A stretch of DNA of 64,000 nt from positions 1,240,001 through 1,304,000 of the forward strand of contig CANJKZ010000400.1 of the NCBI GenBank assembly GCA_947471745.1. The letters run 5' to 3'. A program made the position numbers and the translations under genes. The stretch is from Closterium sp. Naga37s-1 (Eukaryota; Streptophyta; Zygnematophyceae; Desmidiales; Closteriaceae). Positions 25,801 through 37,200 of this stretch are shown here, piece by piece. Position 1 is the stretch's first letter. Each line of letters begins with the position of its first letter. The notes beneath the pieces are model-generated. The model did not search any database, was not told the DNA's origin, and saw only the letters and a list, made by a program, of their open reading frames with translations.

Positions 25801-28800
25801 GTGCCATCCGCTCCCATGCATCCCTGTATGCCATCAATAGACCATCCCACCCACTCAACGAACTCAAGAAATCTGAAACTCGACCCCCCACCCCTGCCAG
25901 GTGGTGCCAGTGCAGCATGCACCAGGCAACACCTCCGCTCTTGTGACCCGGACGTAGAACGTGTGGGTCTTCTCAAGCTCCACATGCTGGGGCTTGGCGC
26001 AAGTCCTGAGAGACAGAGGCGTCTGAAACCCTGAAACCCAAACCCCCTTCCTTCCTCCCAGGTGGTGCCAGTGCAGCACGCCCCAGGCAACCCCTCCGCT
26101 CTCGTCAGTCAATACGCCATGGACGATGTGGAACGACTGGGTCTGCTCAAGTTCCATATCTTGGGGCTGCGCCTTTGTCTCTGTCACCCCTCCCACTCTT
26201 CTTCCCCTCTCCCAGGTGGTGCCAGTGCAGCATGCGCCAGGCAATCCCTCGGCTCTCGTCAGCCAATACGCCATGGATGATGTGGAGTGCCTGGGTCTGC
26301 TCAAGTTCCACATTCTCGGCCTGCGCAACCTCACCACGGCCCACCTCGCCCAGCGCACGTACGGTGTGTCCCTCCCTGTCATTGAGAAGCTTCCAGTGGA
26401 GAACCCCACTTGATTCTACGCCTCCAATCCTTTACCCTCCCTCCCAGGTGGTGCCAGTGCAGCACGCACCAGGCAATCCTTCGGCTCTCGTCAGTCAATA
26501 CGCCATGGATGATGTGGAGCGACTGGGTCTGCTCAAGTTCCACATTCTCGGCCTGCGCCTTTCTCTGTATCACCTCCCCCCCCACTCACCCCCTTCCTCC
26601 CAGGTGGTGCCAGTGCAGCACGCCCCAGGCAACCCTTCCGCTCTCGTCAGCCAATACGCCATGGATGATGTGGAACGATTGGGTCTGCTCAAATTCGACA
26701 TTCTCGGTCTGCGCAACCTCACCACAGCCCACCTCGCCCGCCTGCTCGCCCAGCGCACGTACGGCGTGTCCCTCCCTGTGATAGAGAAGCTTCCGGTGGA
26801 GAACCGCGCGACGTTTGAGCTGCTGTCAGGGGGCGACGTGGACGGGGTGTTTCAGCTGGAGGCATCTCCTGGGATGAAGAAGGTGGTGCGCGCACTCAAG
26901 CCATCCAGTCTCGCGGATATCTTCGCCATCGTCGCACTCTACCGCCCTGGGTGAGTGACTAACCAGAGAGAGAGAGGAGAGGTGCTGTCAGGGGGCGACG
27001 TGGACGTGGTGTTTCAGCTGGAGGCGTCTCCCTGGTGTGGGCGCTCAAGCCGTCCGGTCTCACGGACAGCTTCGCTATTGTGGCACTCTATCCGCCTGGG
27101 TGAGTAACTAGAGGCATGAGTCATGGCAGGCTTTTTGGGTCGACTCAAGAAGCACCTACAAGGTGGGCACCTTACAAGAATAACGGGACCTCGCTCCCCT
27201 TGCCCCCTCCGTTGCCCCCGTTTTCCCCCCTTCACCCCCACCAGCCCTCTTGACGCAGGTCTGGTGGATCGCTACATCAACAGGAAACACGGGCTGGAGC
27301 CAGTGTCCTTCCAAACGCCTGCCCTGGAGCGCATCTTAAAGGAGACGTATGGAGTGCTGCTGTATCAGGAGCAGATCATGCGCATGGCACGCAACCTGGC
27401 TGGGTACTCCCTGGGACAGGCCGACAGGCTCCCTGCACTCCCACTCCCCTTACCCACCTTCTCCCTCTTTCCCCCCTGTCTCCCCCTTTCACATCTCCGC
27501 ATGGCCCTTCTCACCAGCCCTCTGGACGCGGGTCTAGTCGATCGCTACATCAACAGGAAGCACGGGCGAGAACCAGTCTCCTTCCAGACCCCCAAGCTGG
27601 AACCGATCCTGAAAGAAACGTACGGAGTGCTGCTGTACCAGGAGCAGATCATGCGCATGGCACGCGACCTGGCGGGGTACTCCCTGGGGCAGGCGGACAT
27701 GCTGAGGCGAGCCATGGGGAAGAAGAAGCAGGAGGAGATGGAGGCGCACCACGAGCGGTTTGTGGAGGGCGCTGTGGAGAGAGGGGTTGAGCGGGCCGTG
27801 GCAGAGGATTTATTCGAACAGATGGTGAGTGCACAAGAAGAGGAGGGGGGGGGAGGGGGTGGAGGATGGATGTGAGGGACATAAGGGATGAATGAGGAGA
27901 TGGTGGCAGCCTACTCAGTTTACCTTCTTTCACTCCCCGTTCCCCCCCTACCCTGGTTATGCGTGCACCACCAGGTGAAATTCTCACAGTATTGTTTCAA
28001 CAAGTCCCACAGTGCGGCGTACGGCTATCTCACATACGTTACAGCCTTTCTCAAAGCCAACTACCCTCTGCCCTACATGGCCGCCCTCCTCTCCACCTCC
28101 ATGCTCGAACCCCCCACCCTCCGCCGCTACGTCAACTCCTGCCGTGCTGCCCACATCAACATTCTCCCCCCGTCTGTGAACGCATCTGCTTATGACTTCT
28201 CTGTGGAGCTGCTTAAAACGGGGATGGAGGGGGGGGAGGAGCGGGAGGAGGGGTTCGGACAGGTGTCGCCGTCTGGCCCTGCCACATCAGCTGCGGACGG
28301 CGGGATTCGGTTCGGGCTGGCGGGCATTCGGGACGTCAGCAGGGCGGCGGCGGAGGAGATTATCGGGAAGCGGGAGGCGGGCGGCAGGTTTGTCAGTATT
28401 CAGGACCTGGTTGACCGCATTGACTTGGGGATGTGGAAAAGACCAACCATTCATGCCCTTGCTCACTCAGGGGCTCTGGATTGCTTAATTCTGGGGGAAG
28501 GGGGAGGAGGGGGAGACAGGGGAGTAGAGGGAGGAGGGGGCGGGAGTGAGGGAGTGTTGGGGGAAGTGGGAGAGGGTGACGGGGTGAGAGGGGGAGGGAG
28601 AGAGGCGGAGAGGGTGAAGAGAGGAGAGAGAGGAGGAGACGGAGGAGAGGAGGTGTATGTGGATAGGAAGGGGTTATCGGAGCTGCTAGAAGGGCTGGTG
28701 AAGGGGCGGAAGGAGAGGTTAAAAGCGGAGATTAAGGCTGTTGCAAGGCGGGAGAGAGAGCTGGTGATGCAGCAACGGCGAGAGGAGAAGCAGCGGGAGA

Positions 28801-30632
28801 AGGCAGCAAAGGAGTTGCTGAGACAGCAGGAGAGGTTGGCCCGGGAGGAGAAGAAGGAGCGGGAGAGAGTGGAGAGGGAGCGGAAGAGGGAGCAGCAGAG
28901 GATTGAGAGGGAGCAGAAGAAACTGCTGCAGGGGAAGGGGAGAGGGAACAAGGTGGAGGCTGCTGTGGTGCTGGGTGATGTGCCTCTTGGGGCTGAAGCT
29001 GCTGAGAGCAGCAGCAGCACTGATAGCAGCAGTCGCATTGATAGCCTTGACAGTGACACCATCAGCAGCAGCAGCAGCAGCAGCGGCACAAGCGATAGCA
29101 GCACCCCAACTCTCAGCAGCGTCACTCCCTCCTCCTTGGACGTTCCACTTGCCACCAACACCAGTGCTGACAATGCTATCTCACCAGACGATTCCACCAC
29201 CCCTCCACCTCCCGCCACAGCCCCATTCCCTACCCCTCCCCCCTCTACCACCGCCGTCCCTGCATTCATCATCCCCCCGCCTCCTCCACTCCCCCCGTCC
29301 GTAACAGCAGCACTCATTCTGCGACGGCCCCTGCAAGAAGAGGAGATGGTGGAGAGGCTAGCACAGGAGAAAGCGCTGCTAGGCTTCTACGTCACCCAAC
29401 ACCCCGTGGAGGCACTCCTCCCCTCCCTCCCCACGTGGCTCTCTCTCACGCCCCTCGCATCCTGCGCCCACGTGGGCTTGACTAAGGCTCTAGAAGATAG
29501 TGCGGCGGCGGCGGCGGCGGCTGCGGCGAGAGGTGGTGGGAGGAGGGGGAGGGGCGGTGGGAGTGGGAAGAGTGGAAAGGACGGGCCGTCGGTTGCGGTG
29601 GTGGCGATGGTAGAGGCAGTGAATGTGCGCATGACTAAGAATAGTAACAAGCAGATGGCGAATTTGCAGTTGGATGATGGCACGGGGCAGCTGGAAGCAG
29701 TGGTATTCCCGGACGTGTTTGCGAGGTATGGGTCGAACCTGAGCAAGGGTGCGACCATGCTGGCGTGGTGTACTGTTGATGTGGAGCTGGACGATTCGCC
29801 TGCTGCTGCTGGGAGTGGTGATAGCAGCAGCAGCAAAGAAGAGGGGTCAGCAGATGTGTCTACCGAACAGGAATCATTGTCATCTTCAGCAGCAACAGGA
29901 GCAGAATCAGATGCAGAAGCACAGGATGACATCTCCCCTGGTCACACCCTCCCGCTGGCACCCCCCTCCCTCAACCGACTCCAACTAGTGGTGCAAGCAG
30001 CAGTGCCCACCAGCACAGCTCAGTTCGTGCGTATAGACGTGACTGAGCAGGAAGCAGGAGATCCCGAGCGCATGCACTCACTCAGGTCCACGATTCAGCG
30101 GTTGAGACGCGATGCGGACAACAGGCACGAGGCGAGGGTGCTACAGCAGGATGTGCAAAAGGATGTGGAGCCTCAGGTGCAGCACTGGGTGCGGAAGCAG
30201 AGGGCCAGTGCGCCTGGGGCCGTGCCGGTGGTGTTTCGTGTGTGGCCCGACACTGATGCCATGCCTAGGGAGATTGTTGCTAAGAAAGGGTCGACGCCGT
30301 ATGGGGAGTGGGCGGGTGAAGCGTGGGGGGGGTCTGGCTGGGGTGGTAGGCAAGCGGGGGGAGAGAGCAGCGGTGGTGGTGGGGGTGGCGGCAGGGAGGA
30401 GTTGAAGGGGGGGAGAGGGGCAAAGAAGAGGACTCTTCCGCCGCACCTTATAAAAGCAGGGGATTATTTGTTTGTGGAGAATGCGGAGAGAGCAGCAGAG
30501 GAGCTTGGGTATGCGGGGTACCGGGCACGGGTGGTGCCGATTTTGTCGCATGAGTGCTGGGAGAAGAGGAGGGAAGAGGGTCTGTATGGGTATTACAATG
30601 ACGACCGGTTGAATAGTTTCTTGTCCATGTGA
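13805..30632 (+). CDS. dnaE: Bacterial-type DNA polymerase III alpha subunit (DnaE), nuclear, 22 exons
   Basis: C-family replicative DNA polymerase of 1982 residues. Exons: 13805-14575, 14731-14797, 15300-15723, 15888-15975, 16225-16259, 16466-16526, 16727-16782, 17166-17292, 17709-17792, 18001-18029, 18159-18270, 18687-18779, 19211-19342, 20238-20296, 21574-21641, 22769-22854, 23290-23436, 25103-25192, 25595-25702, 26604-26950, 27518-27824, 27975-30632. All junctions are GT-AG and in phase. Residues 1-235 look like an organelle transit peptide plus a variable acidic linker. The PHP domain follows, with candidate metal ligands H244, H246, D253, H278, E303, H423, C478, D552 and H554 all present. 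Palm: catalytic Asp pair D752/D754 (PDIDSD) and third Asp D911 ([13 protein letters not shown]). Then come the fingers ([28 protein letters not shown]), [14 protein letters not shown], an HhH-like region, a charged coiled coil, Ser/Pro-rich linkers and an OB fold (about 1635-1710). An E/G-rich insert of about 110 residues interrupts the PHP domain. A role in plastid or mitochondrial DNA synthesis is inferred. Confidence 0.93.
14813..14832. repeat. Palindromic junction element in dnaE intron 2
   Basis: CTTTTGAGTCGCCTCAAAAG, 8-bp perfect arms around a TCGC centre. It lies between dnaE exon 2 (14731-14797) and its truncated copy at 14874-14943. Confidence 0.85.
14874..14943 (+). repeat. Decoy copy of dnaE exon 2 (3' part plus donor)
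   Basis: Copies the end of exon 2 and the following intron start, with the donor GGTGAGTCTGCTG intact. The exon start and acceptor are absent. The PHP motif reads LTGHGG instead of LTDHG, so a metal-site Asp codon is lost. Confidence 0.85.
15218..15238. repeat. Degenerate palindromic element in dnaE intron 2
   Basis: TTTTTGAGGTGCCTTGAAAA, the same family as the junction palindromes but with mismatches. No flanking duplication is recognised. Confidence 0.5.
17046..17097 (+). repeat. Decoy copy of dnaE exon 8 (acceptor plus 5' part)
   Basis: Acceptor tgctgcag is followed by a near copy of the exon start ([16 protein letters not shown]), then the copy breaks into unrelated sequence without a donor. 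The intact exon is at 17166-17292. Confidence 0.85.
18296..18406 (+). repeat. Degenerate palindrome and decoy copy of dnaE exon 11
   Basis: A degenerate GGGTCGACTC palindrome (about 18296-18317) is followed by the 3' part of exon 11 ([20 protein letters not shown]...) with its GT donor. The acceptor and first codons are missing. The real exon is 18159-18270. Confidence 0.8.
18550..18686 (+). repeat. Decoy copy of dnaE exon 12 plus CCTCTCC-rich tract
   Basis: An acceptor and the first 45 or so bases of exon 12 ([15 protein letters not shown]) are followed by a pyrimidine-rich CCCCTTCCTCT repeat that leads into the acceptor of the real exon at 18687. The decoy has no donor. Confidence 0.85.
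18856..19061 (+). repeat. GGGGAGGGGA repeat in dnaE intron 12
   Basis: Purine-only tract of GGGGA/GGGGAGGAGA units, then GGAGA units. The G-runs lie on the transcribed-sense strand and could fold as G-quadruplexes in the pre-mRNA; that is inference. Confidence 0.85.
19412..19611. repeat. 38-bp minisatellite, about 5 copies
   Basis: Near-identical 38-bp units starting tgttgcgagatccagacat lie in dnaE intron 13. They directly abut the next array. Confidence 0.95.
19625..20028. repeat. 18-bp minisatellite, about 22 copies
   Basis: Unit attctttgtcgcatggtc, almost perfect, in dnaE intron 13. The length is a multiple of three and yields spurious repetitive open frames on both strands. Confidence 0.97.
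20490..20986. repeat. 26-bp minisatellite, about 19 copies
   Basis: Units begin agttcggcactgctgcac and end tcgtatga; one point variant (gcattg) was noted. It lies in dnaE intron 14, just after a fragment copy of the exon 14 end and donor (20397-20424). Confidence 0.97.
21025..21490. repeat. 32-bp minisatellite, about 14 copies, each with an inverted CCAAT box
   Basis: Units contain tgctctgattggtcatcgtg, with small variants. Each unit carries ATTGG, the reverse complement of CCAAT. It lies in dnaE intron 14, immediately upstream of exon 15. Confidence 0.95.
21707..22205 (+). repeat. Decoy copies of dnaE exon 15 and GC-rich low-complexity tract
   Basis: 21709-21776 repeats the exon 15 body ([18 protein letters not shown]) with its donor but without a usable in-frame acceptor. 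A weaker copy lies at about 22147-22205. Between them (about 21837-22140) is a CGCGCC/CCGCATC/CCCAAG low-complexity tract. Confidence 0.75.
22629..22679 (+). repeat. Decoy copy of dnaE exon 16 (acceptor plus 5' part)
   Basis: Acceptor followed by [16 protein letters not shown] and a stop. The copy ends before the catalytic PDIDSD motif found in the real exon at 22769-22854. Confidence 0.85.
23133..23215 (+). repeat. Decoy copy of dnaE exon 17 (5' part)
   Basis: An acceptor and the first half of exon 17 ([20 protein letters not shown]) run into unrelated sequence with no donor. The intact exon is 23290-23436. Confidence 0.85.
23500..23775 (+). repeat. Three decoy copies of the dnaE exon 17 3' part
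   Basis: Copies near 23500-23565, 23622-23681 and 23732-23775 repeat [12 protein letters not shown]...LTKL. The first two keep the donor; all lack an acceptor. Divergence increases with distance from the real exon, and the minisatellite begins where the last copy ends. Confidence 0.8.
23775..24464. repeat. 19-bp minisatellite, about 36 copies
   Basis: Unit gcgttatggtaacggggtt with variants such as ggtggt, ggttg and deletions, in dnaE intron 17. A short run of 12-bp ccaatgccgtcc repeats follows at about 24474-24512. Confidence 0.95.
24543..25025 (+). repeat. Four decoy copies of dnaE exon 18 upstream of the real exon
   Basis: Copies start near 24545, 24687, 24798 and 24950. Each has an acceptor and [13 protein letters not shown] sequence and is truncated before the donor. 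The two distal copies are most diverged. The real exon is 25103-25192; a further copy at about 25270-25362 keeps the donor but has a damaged 5' end. Confidence 0.85.
25901..26560 (+). repeat. Four decoy copies of the dnaE catalytic exon 20, all with Asp to His
   Basis: Copies begin near 25901, 26062, 26217 and 26448, each with a CAG acceptor followed by [10 protein letters not shown]. Each ends without a donor. At the third catalytic Asp position (LLKFD in the real exon) they read LLKLH or LLKFH (CAC or CAT codons). The third copy extends furthest, to [10 protein letters not shown]. Confidence 0.9.
26982..27430 (+). repeat. Decoy copies of exon 20 end and exon 21 start, with a palindrome between
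   Basis: 26982-27100 is a diverged copy of the exon 20 3' part with its GTGAGT donor. 27131-27152 is a degenerate palindrome (CTTTTTGGGTCGACTCAAG). 27245-27430 is an acceptor plus 5' copy of exon 21 ([14 protein letters not shown] ... GYSLGQAD), truncated without a donor. The intact exon 21 is 27518-27824. Confidence 0.85.
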
Positions 30633-31250
30633 GAGGGCGTGTGTGGAAGAGCACCGCACACCCGTGCGAACCTGCACTCGTCATGTTCCTAGTTGGATGT
30701 CGAATTGTCCAACAATTTCCCATTCTTCTGTTGATATGGGCTTTCTTGACTGTTTCATTTGTAAACGGTGGTTGCATAAATGGCAGTGTTGCATACCTTA
30801 CTTTTGCTCAATATTGGTTCAGCCATGTGTAGTATCCCAGTCAAGCAATTGCGTGACACACCCGGACCTTACTCTGTAACGGGTGCTACTCTAGGGGACT
30901 TACATTGAGCCTACTATTTAGTGACGGATCCCCGTCACTGGGGTCACGAAATCTAACCCAAACCACGATGTACACCAGAGTACCGTACCGTACGTACCTC
31001 GAGGTTCTGGTTTGGGTTTTCCCTTGGGAATCTCCTCCTGGGGCTCTTCATTATTGAATCCTGTAGGCCTCTTGCTTGACAATCTGGATTCCCTGGTTGT
31101 CGCGGTATCTGAGGCTCAGGGATTGCTTCGCAGTATCCGCGTGGCGTAGGAATCTGAGAGCGAGGAAGAACAGACGTTTCCAAATCCTGCCTTAGTATTC
31201 GTTGTTAAGGACGACCGTTAGCTGCGTATCGGAATTCCTAATCCGCGAAG
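30633..31250. other. Intergenic region between dnaE and NERD1
   Basis: 618 bases between the dnaE stop and the NERD1 start on the same strand. It must hold the dnaE 3' end and the NERD1 promoter. I see a short GTACC/GTAC microsatellite near 30983-31000 and no gene. Confidence 0.6.
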
Positions 31251-34200
31251 ATGAGGAAGCGCGATTTGGGAATCCTCCTGATTTCGGCGTTCGCGGTTTT
31301 CATCTGTCTTCAGGTGCTACTGTCCGTCACCGTCTCGGCCGGAGCGTCATGATTCTGATTGTATTCGTCATTGTCTTGCTCGGAGCGTGACGCTTCAAAC
31401 ACCGTTCCCGGATCCTCTTTGGACCAGTTTTACGAGTAAATTTAATGCCTTTAGATCCAGCGAGATTTCTTCTTTCTGTTATCAATCTCACGTTGCTTCT
31501 CCGTTTCTCCTATTGAAACGAGCAACTTCACGTTCAGGGAGGCGTGCACCGCGACGACGACTGCAACCTTTGAGGCGCCTCAAAAGTCGACGACGACTGC
31601 AACCAGGAGCTCGAGGCGCGTGTGTCGCCTCTGCGACTACTGCTGGATTCATTATTATTTCCGATGGTTTTTTCGTCTCCGTCCCGCTTATTCAACCAAA
31701 TCAGCATGAGAGCAACTTCACGTTCAGGGTGGCGTGGTTCCACGTGCACCGCGACGACTACAACCAGGAGCTCGAGTTTCGTGTGTCGCTGTTGCAAGAT
31801 TTGTCTTTTCTTCTCTATCTCTCCGCCCAAACACTCGTCCGCTTTTCCCTGATTGAGCCGAGCAGCATGAGAGCAACTTCACGTTCAGGGAGGCGTGGTT
31901 CCACGTGCATCGCGACGACTACAACCAGGAGCTCGAGGCGCACGTGGTACCGCCGCCCGTGGTGTTCGATCTCAACGGCGACGGTCGCAAAGAGGTCATC
32001 CTCGCCACCAGGGACGCGCGCTTGCAGGTACGAAGGGACGCGCGCCTGCAGGTAAGGTAGCGCGCTCCAGGTGGGGTGTTGATTTCTGTGTTTTGGGTTG
32101 ATTCAAAACATACGTGGTGCCGCCACCCGTGGTGTTCGGTCTCAACGGCGACGGTCGCAAAGAAGTAATTCTTGCTACCAGGGGCGCGCGCTTGCAGGTA
32201 CGGCATCGATTGGCTGTACGGGCGGATTAAACATACAATCCGCAAATCGTTCTCCTCATTCCCAGTTTCGGCTATCATTGAAGTCAGTGACGATAAATCT
32301 GTGGCAAATCTCACGAATCTGTGGTGTCCTTCTGTGTCTCCCCGTGTGTTCCTCCTTCTCCGCACAATTTCTTTATCGATTGAAAGTTAGGATTCTGTGG
32401 TGATTAGCTGCGTCTCTCCCTCCCCGTGTGTCCCTCTGTCCGCGCAGGTGATCGAGCCGTTCACGCCGCCGTCAGGCGAGTCGTACCATCCAGTGCGCGT
32501 GCTCAAGGAGGTCTCGCTGCAACCCGGTCAGGTGCGCCCCTCCTCGCTCCAGTCCAGTCCGGCCTGGCCTGGCCAGCCCACAGAGCCCTCATCATGCCAA
32601 TAGAAACCATTCACCTGTATTGCAAACCGTTCTGCTTGTAAATGCTCTGTAAACGGTGTTATACGGACTCTTCAAATTACCACCTTCTCAGGTGGAGTTG
32701 AACCCAGCGGGCCACCAGGCAGTGGCGTTCGCTATGGGTACCTGGACCGCCGTCCGCCAAGCCCCCTCTCCCTTGCATTACCAAGCGCCACCACCCCACC
32801 GTAGTATCCATCCACACCCCCACCCACCTCCCCACCTTCCTACCCACCTTCACAGGTGGAGCTGAACCCAGCGGGCCACCAGGCAGTGGCGTTCGCTGTG
32901 GGGTACCTGGACCCACCATCCCTCAAGCCGCCCAAGAAGGCCGGCAGCGGCAAGACAGTGAGCGTGCCCACCTCTCCCCCTCCCCCTTTTCCCACCTTCA
33001 CAGGTGGAGCTGAACCCAGCGGGCCACCAGGCAGTGGCGTTCGCTGTGGGGTACCTGGACCCACCATCCCTCAAGCCGCCCAAGAAGGCCGGCAGTGGCA
33101 AGGCGGTGAGCGTGCCGCGGCGCAAGGCGGTGGTGGCGGTGGTGACGGCGGGGTGGGCGGTGCTGTGTTTCGACCACAACCTGAAGCTGCTGTGGGAGGC
33201 GAGCGTGCAGCACCACTTCCCCCACGGCGCGCGGCACAAGGAGGTGGCGGTGCTCATCGCCAACCACACCATGCACCGGGGGGATCGAGGCGTCGTCATT
33301 GTTGGTGGATCCATGGAGTCAGACCCACTGGTGAGGGCACTAGTGTGGAGAAGCTTTGGAGTATAGGTTTGGAGTAGGTTTGGGGTAGGTTTGGCGAACC
33401 ACACCATGCACCGGGGGGATAGAGGCGTGGTGATCATCGGCGGATCCATGGAGTCAGACTCACTGGTGAGGTCGTAGGTCTGAGGCAAGTGTGTGGAGTA
33501 GTTATGGAGTGCAAGTGTTTTTGGGGCCATGAGTGTGCCGTGCTTGTTCTTTGCATTTCATTTCCGGTCAGTCTTAGGCTGCTCTGGTTCTCTTCGCTTC
33601 TGCATGTGTGCTTCGGTGCTATGCGCATGCATTGCATTGCTTGCACCCTCTATTGCGGCCTGCTGGAAAGGTGAGCTATGAATGCATGGTACCCCATGAT
33701 GTCTGTCTGTGTATGTGCTGTCTCCCACCCGTTGGCATGGCAGCAATTCGAGGACCCAGTGGAGGAGGAGGAAGCGGAGGAGGAGGGCGAGGAGAAGCAT
33801 CGCAAGGAAGCCGGGGACAAGGATGTGAGCTGCTACCCAACCATGCCGTCCCATCCCAGCCACCCCTGTGCTTTTCGCTCCCAAGGCACTCTCTGTCCCT
33901 TTCCTACTTGCGACGCCCTGCCTTTCCTAGTTTGAGTGTACTGTGCTGTGCGTTCACTCCCGGACGGGCATTCATCCAGGCCCGTGTTGTGCTTTCCCCC
34001 CTGCCGTGTATACCCCTCCCCCTTTGCTGTTGTGCGGGCAGGAGCTGGAGGATGTGTCAGAGGGGGCGGCAGGGATGAACGAGCGCCACTTCTCCTACTA
34101 CGCTTTTGACGGGGCCACGGGTGCCATGCGCTGGAAGCATGATAGCAAGGTGAGGCTTAGCGTGATCACTGGGGTGCAGCAGCACTGGGCAGGGTGGTGA

Positions 34201-37200
34201 GGGGTGGAATTGTGGTTGGGAATGGTCCGGATTGCTTTCCGCCATCCTATCCCCTCTCAAAGGGCCCCTCCTCCACTCCACTGTCTCGTGCCACTGCTGC
34301 GTCAGGCCTGAGCAAGCACCTGTGTCTTTCAGTGTGCTCGTCCCACCTCTCAAACAGGTAATTCCCACTCTCCCTCCCCTCCTCTTCCACTCCAACCTGG
34401 GTCTCAACCGACCCCAACACCCCCCCCCCCTCCCCACCCCACGTCCCTCCCCTCCCTCCCCCCACGCCCTCTCCCTACGCGCACACCCTTCAAATCCTGT
34501 GTGAGCAGGACTTCCATCGGGACATGTCAGCGCTGAGCCAGCAGCTGTTGCCGCAGCACAACTACAAGCTCGACGCCTCCTCCCTCTCCTCCCGCCACTT
34601 CGGCGAGGTAAGCCCCGCTATGTCATGCCATGCGTTGCCCTTCCCTGCTCTTCCCTGCCCTGCCCCACTCTTCCCCGCCCCGTCCCACCCCGCCCCTCCC
34701 TGCCTGCCCATCCCCCCCCCCCCCCCCCCCCCCGACCTCCCTCCGTCCGTACCCTGCTATTTTCTGTTATTTCCTGGCTTTCCTCTGTGTTTGGTTTCAA
34801 AAACATGGAGCGCTGCTAGCAATCTGTTTCGCATGCTGTTCTTGCTCTCTCCTCTAACCCCCACCCTCCGCTGACACCCCCCATGCCATGCCATACCACT
34901 CCACACCACTCGCCACCGTGCCATACCATGGCATGTGCGTCACCAGATGGAGTGTCGCGAGTTCAGAGAGTCTATTCTGAAGCACCTGCCGCACCGATGG
35001 GTGAGTGCTGCTGCTCTTTCTCCACCATATGCATGCGCGTATGTGCTGCCATGTGCTGCCATGTGCTGCCATGTGCTGTGAACAGATGTGCACGTAAAGG
35101 GCAGACCATTGTCTCCTCCATGTATTCATGTTCCCCCTTTTCGTTCCACACAAGATGCGCTTCTGCTTCCCTCCTCCCCACTATCTTCTCCTCCTCATTT
35201 CCTCCCTGGATGTTCTTGCTTTTCAATCCCCATCAGGACCATCGCCATGACACACGTTTTGAGCTCGCCAGCATTCACCGCCACCGTCGCCGCATGCACA
35301 AGCGCCTGCCGGGGAGTGGCGTCCACTGTCTAACCCTCGTGATCCCAACCCCCTTTGTCATGTCCCCCTCTCCTTTCTCCCCCCCTTACCCTACCAGGAC
35401 CATCGCCACGACACGCGTTTTGAGCTTGCCAGCATCCACCGCCATCGCCGCCGCATGCACAAGCGCCTGCCGGGGAGTGGCAGGCACGGGGCGCCACACC
35501 ATGCGGCACACCCTCACGGCACTCCCCCCCGGCTATTGGCTGGACGAGACCACGAGAGGAACGTGTTTGCTCGGGCCGTGGGGAAGGCTGTGGATGCTGC
35601 TGGGTCGACCAAAAGGGCCAAGGTGGGGGTGGGAGGGAAGGCATGGGCAGATTGGGAGGTGTTTAAGGAGGTGTTTCCAGTTCATCCTGTCCGCCTCAGC
35701 ACATTTCCACCGTTCTGGCCCTCCGTCCAGGTCGCAGGCCTTGACATGTCTTAAATTATCTCCCTCCTGGGCCCTCTCCCCATCATGCACAGCACGCGCA
35801 GCACCACGCACACGGGAATGCATCAGCGCACCACTGGTGGGCGCACAACGCGGTGATAGCTCACCTGGAGGAGGGCATAGAGGTCATCCACCTCTACTCC
35901 GGTCGCACCATCTGCAAGCTGCTACTGCCCGACCATGGCCTGCACGCTGACGTCAATGGGGACGGGGTGCTGGACCACGTGCAGGTGAGATGCGGTGGAG
36001 TGCGGTGCGGTAGGGTACGGTGTAGACAAGAATAGAGCTCATAGAGGTCATCCACCTCTACTCCGGTCGCACCATCTGCAAGCTGCTACTGCCCGACCAT
36101 GGCCTGCACGCCGATGTCAATGGGGACGTCGTGCTGGACCATGTTCAGGTGAGATGCGGTGCAGTGCGGTGAGCTGCAGTGGGTTCGGTGTAGTGCGGTG
36201 GGTGTGACGTAGGCGAGAATATAGGGCATCAAGGTGAAGCCCTGTTGGACCAGCCCTCTCTGGCATCCTCCCATGTGAACCAATACCATTTCCTTGCACT
36301 GCTCTCGCCCAATGCACCCGTGTCACTGTTCCCTTGTTCCATGCACACACCATGCACAGGCGTCGGGGGCATTAGGCGATGAGCTGTTCACATTCGGCAG
36401 CGAGGAGGAGGCGTCAGAGGTGGTGAAGTCGTGCTGGACCATGGCGCTCTCAGGCATCCCCCCCACACAGCCGCTCTTCAATGGCTCCATCTGCCGCCCC
36501 CACGCCTCGCTCTTCAACCTTGCGTGAGTGACAGTCCCCTGTAGTCTCCCGCATTGAGTCGTGTCATTTCTCAACCCGTAACACTCATCACAAGCCCACA
36601 ACACTTTACCCAATGACTCTTGTAGTAGGTTCCAACACTCTTTCTCTCATATTTCCCTTCTCCTCTTCCTTTGCAGGTCCGAGTTCCAGGAGCAGTGGAA
36701 CGAGCATGCGACGGGGCAGCAGCGGGTGGGGGTGGTGGCGCCCATTCTGCTGCTCATACGCTCTTCCCCTCCTCCCCTCCTTCCCTCCTCCGCTCCTCTC
36801 CTGTCGCAGTTCTGAGTTCCAGGAGCAGTGGAACGAGCACGCGACAGGGCAGCAGCGCGTGGGAGTGGTGGCGCCCATTCTGCTGCCGCGCAGGGACCGC
36901 CACCACCGCCACCAGCGGCGGCACGGCGACGTGATCTACTTCAACAGTCGAGGCGAGGTGAGCAGGCAGTGAGTGAGCATGCATATCGTTTTTGGCCTAC
37001 GGCCAGGCATGAATGAGGTGAGGAGGTGCCGCCACCAGCGCCACCAGCGTCAGCATGGTGATGTCATCTACTTCAACAGCAGAGGCGAGGTGAGCAGGCA
37101 GTGAGTGAGCAGGCATATCGTCCATGCCTACGGACAGGCATGAGCGAGGTGAGGAGGTGTCACGCAGGGACCGCCACCACTGCCACCAGCGTGGGCATGA

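Noticed and set aside
25901..27430. Treating the repeated dnaE exons as mutually exclusive alternative exons
   Set aside because: Each decoy lacks a donor or an acceptor, and several have lost catalytic residues or frame.
28463..29317. A 284-residue Ser/Pro-rich frame on the minus strand
   Set aside because: It is the antisense shadow of the low-complexity part of the last dnaE exon.
13805..30632. Bacterial contamination as the source of dnaE
   Set aside because: 22 in-phase exons with GT-AG introns and the same decoy-exon pattern as neighbouring plant genes show it is nuclear.
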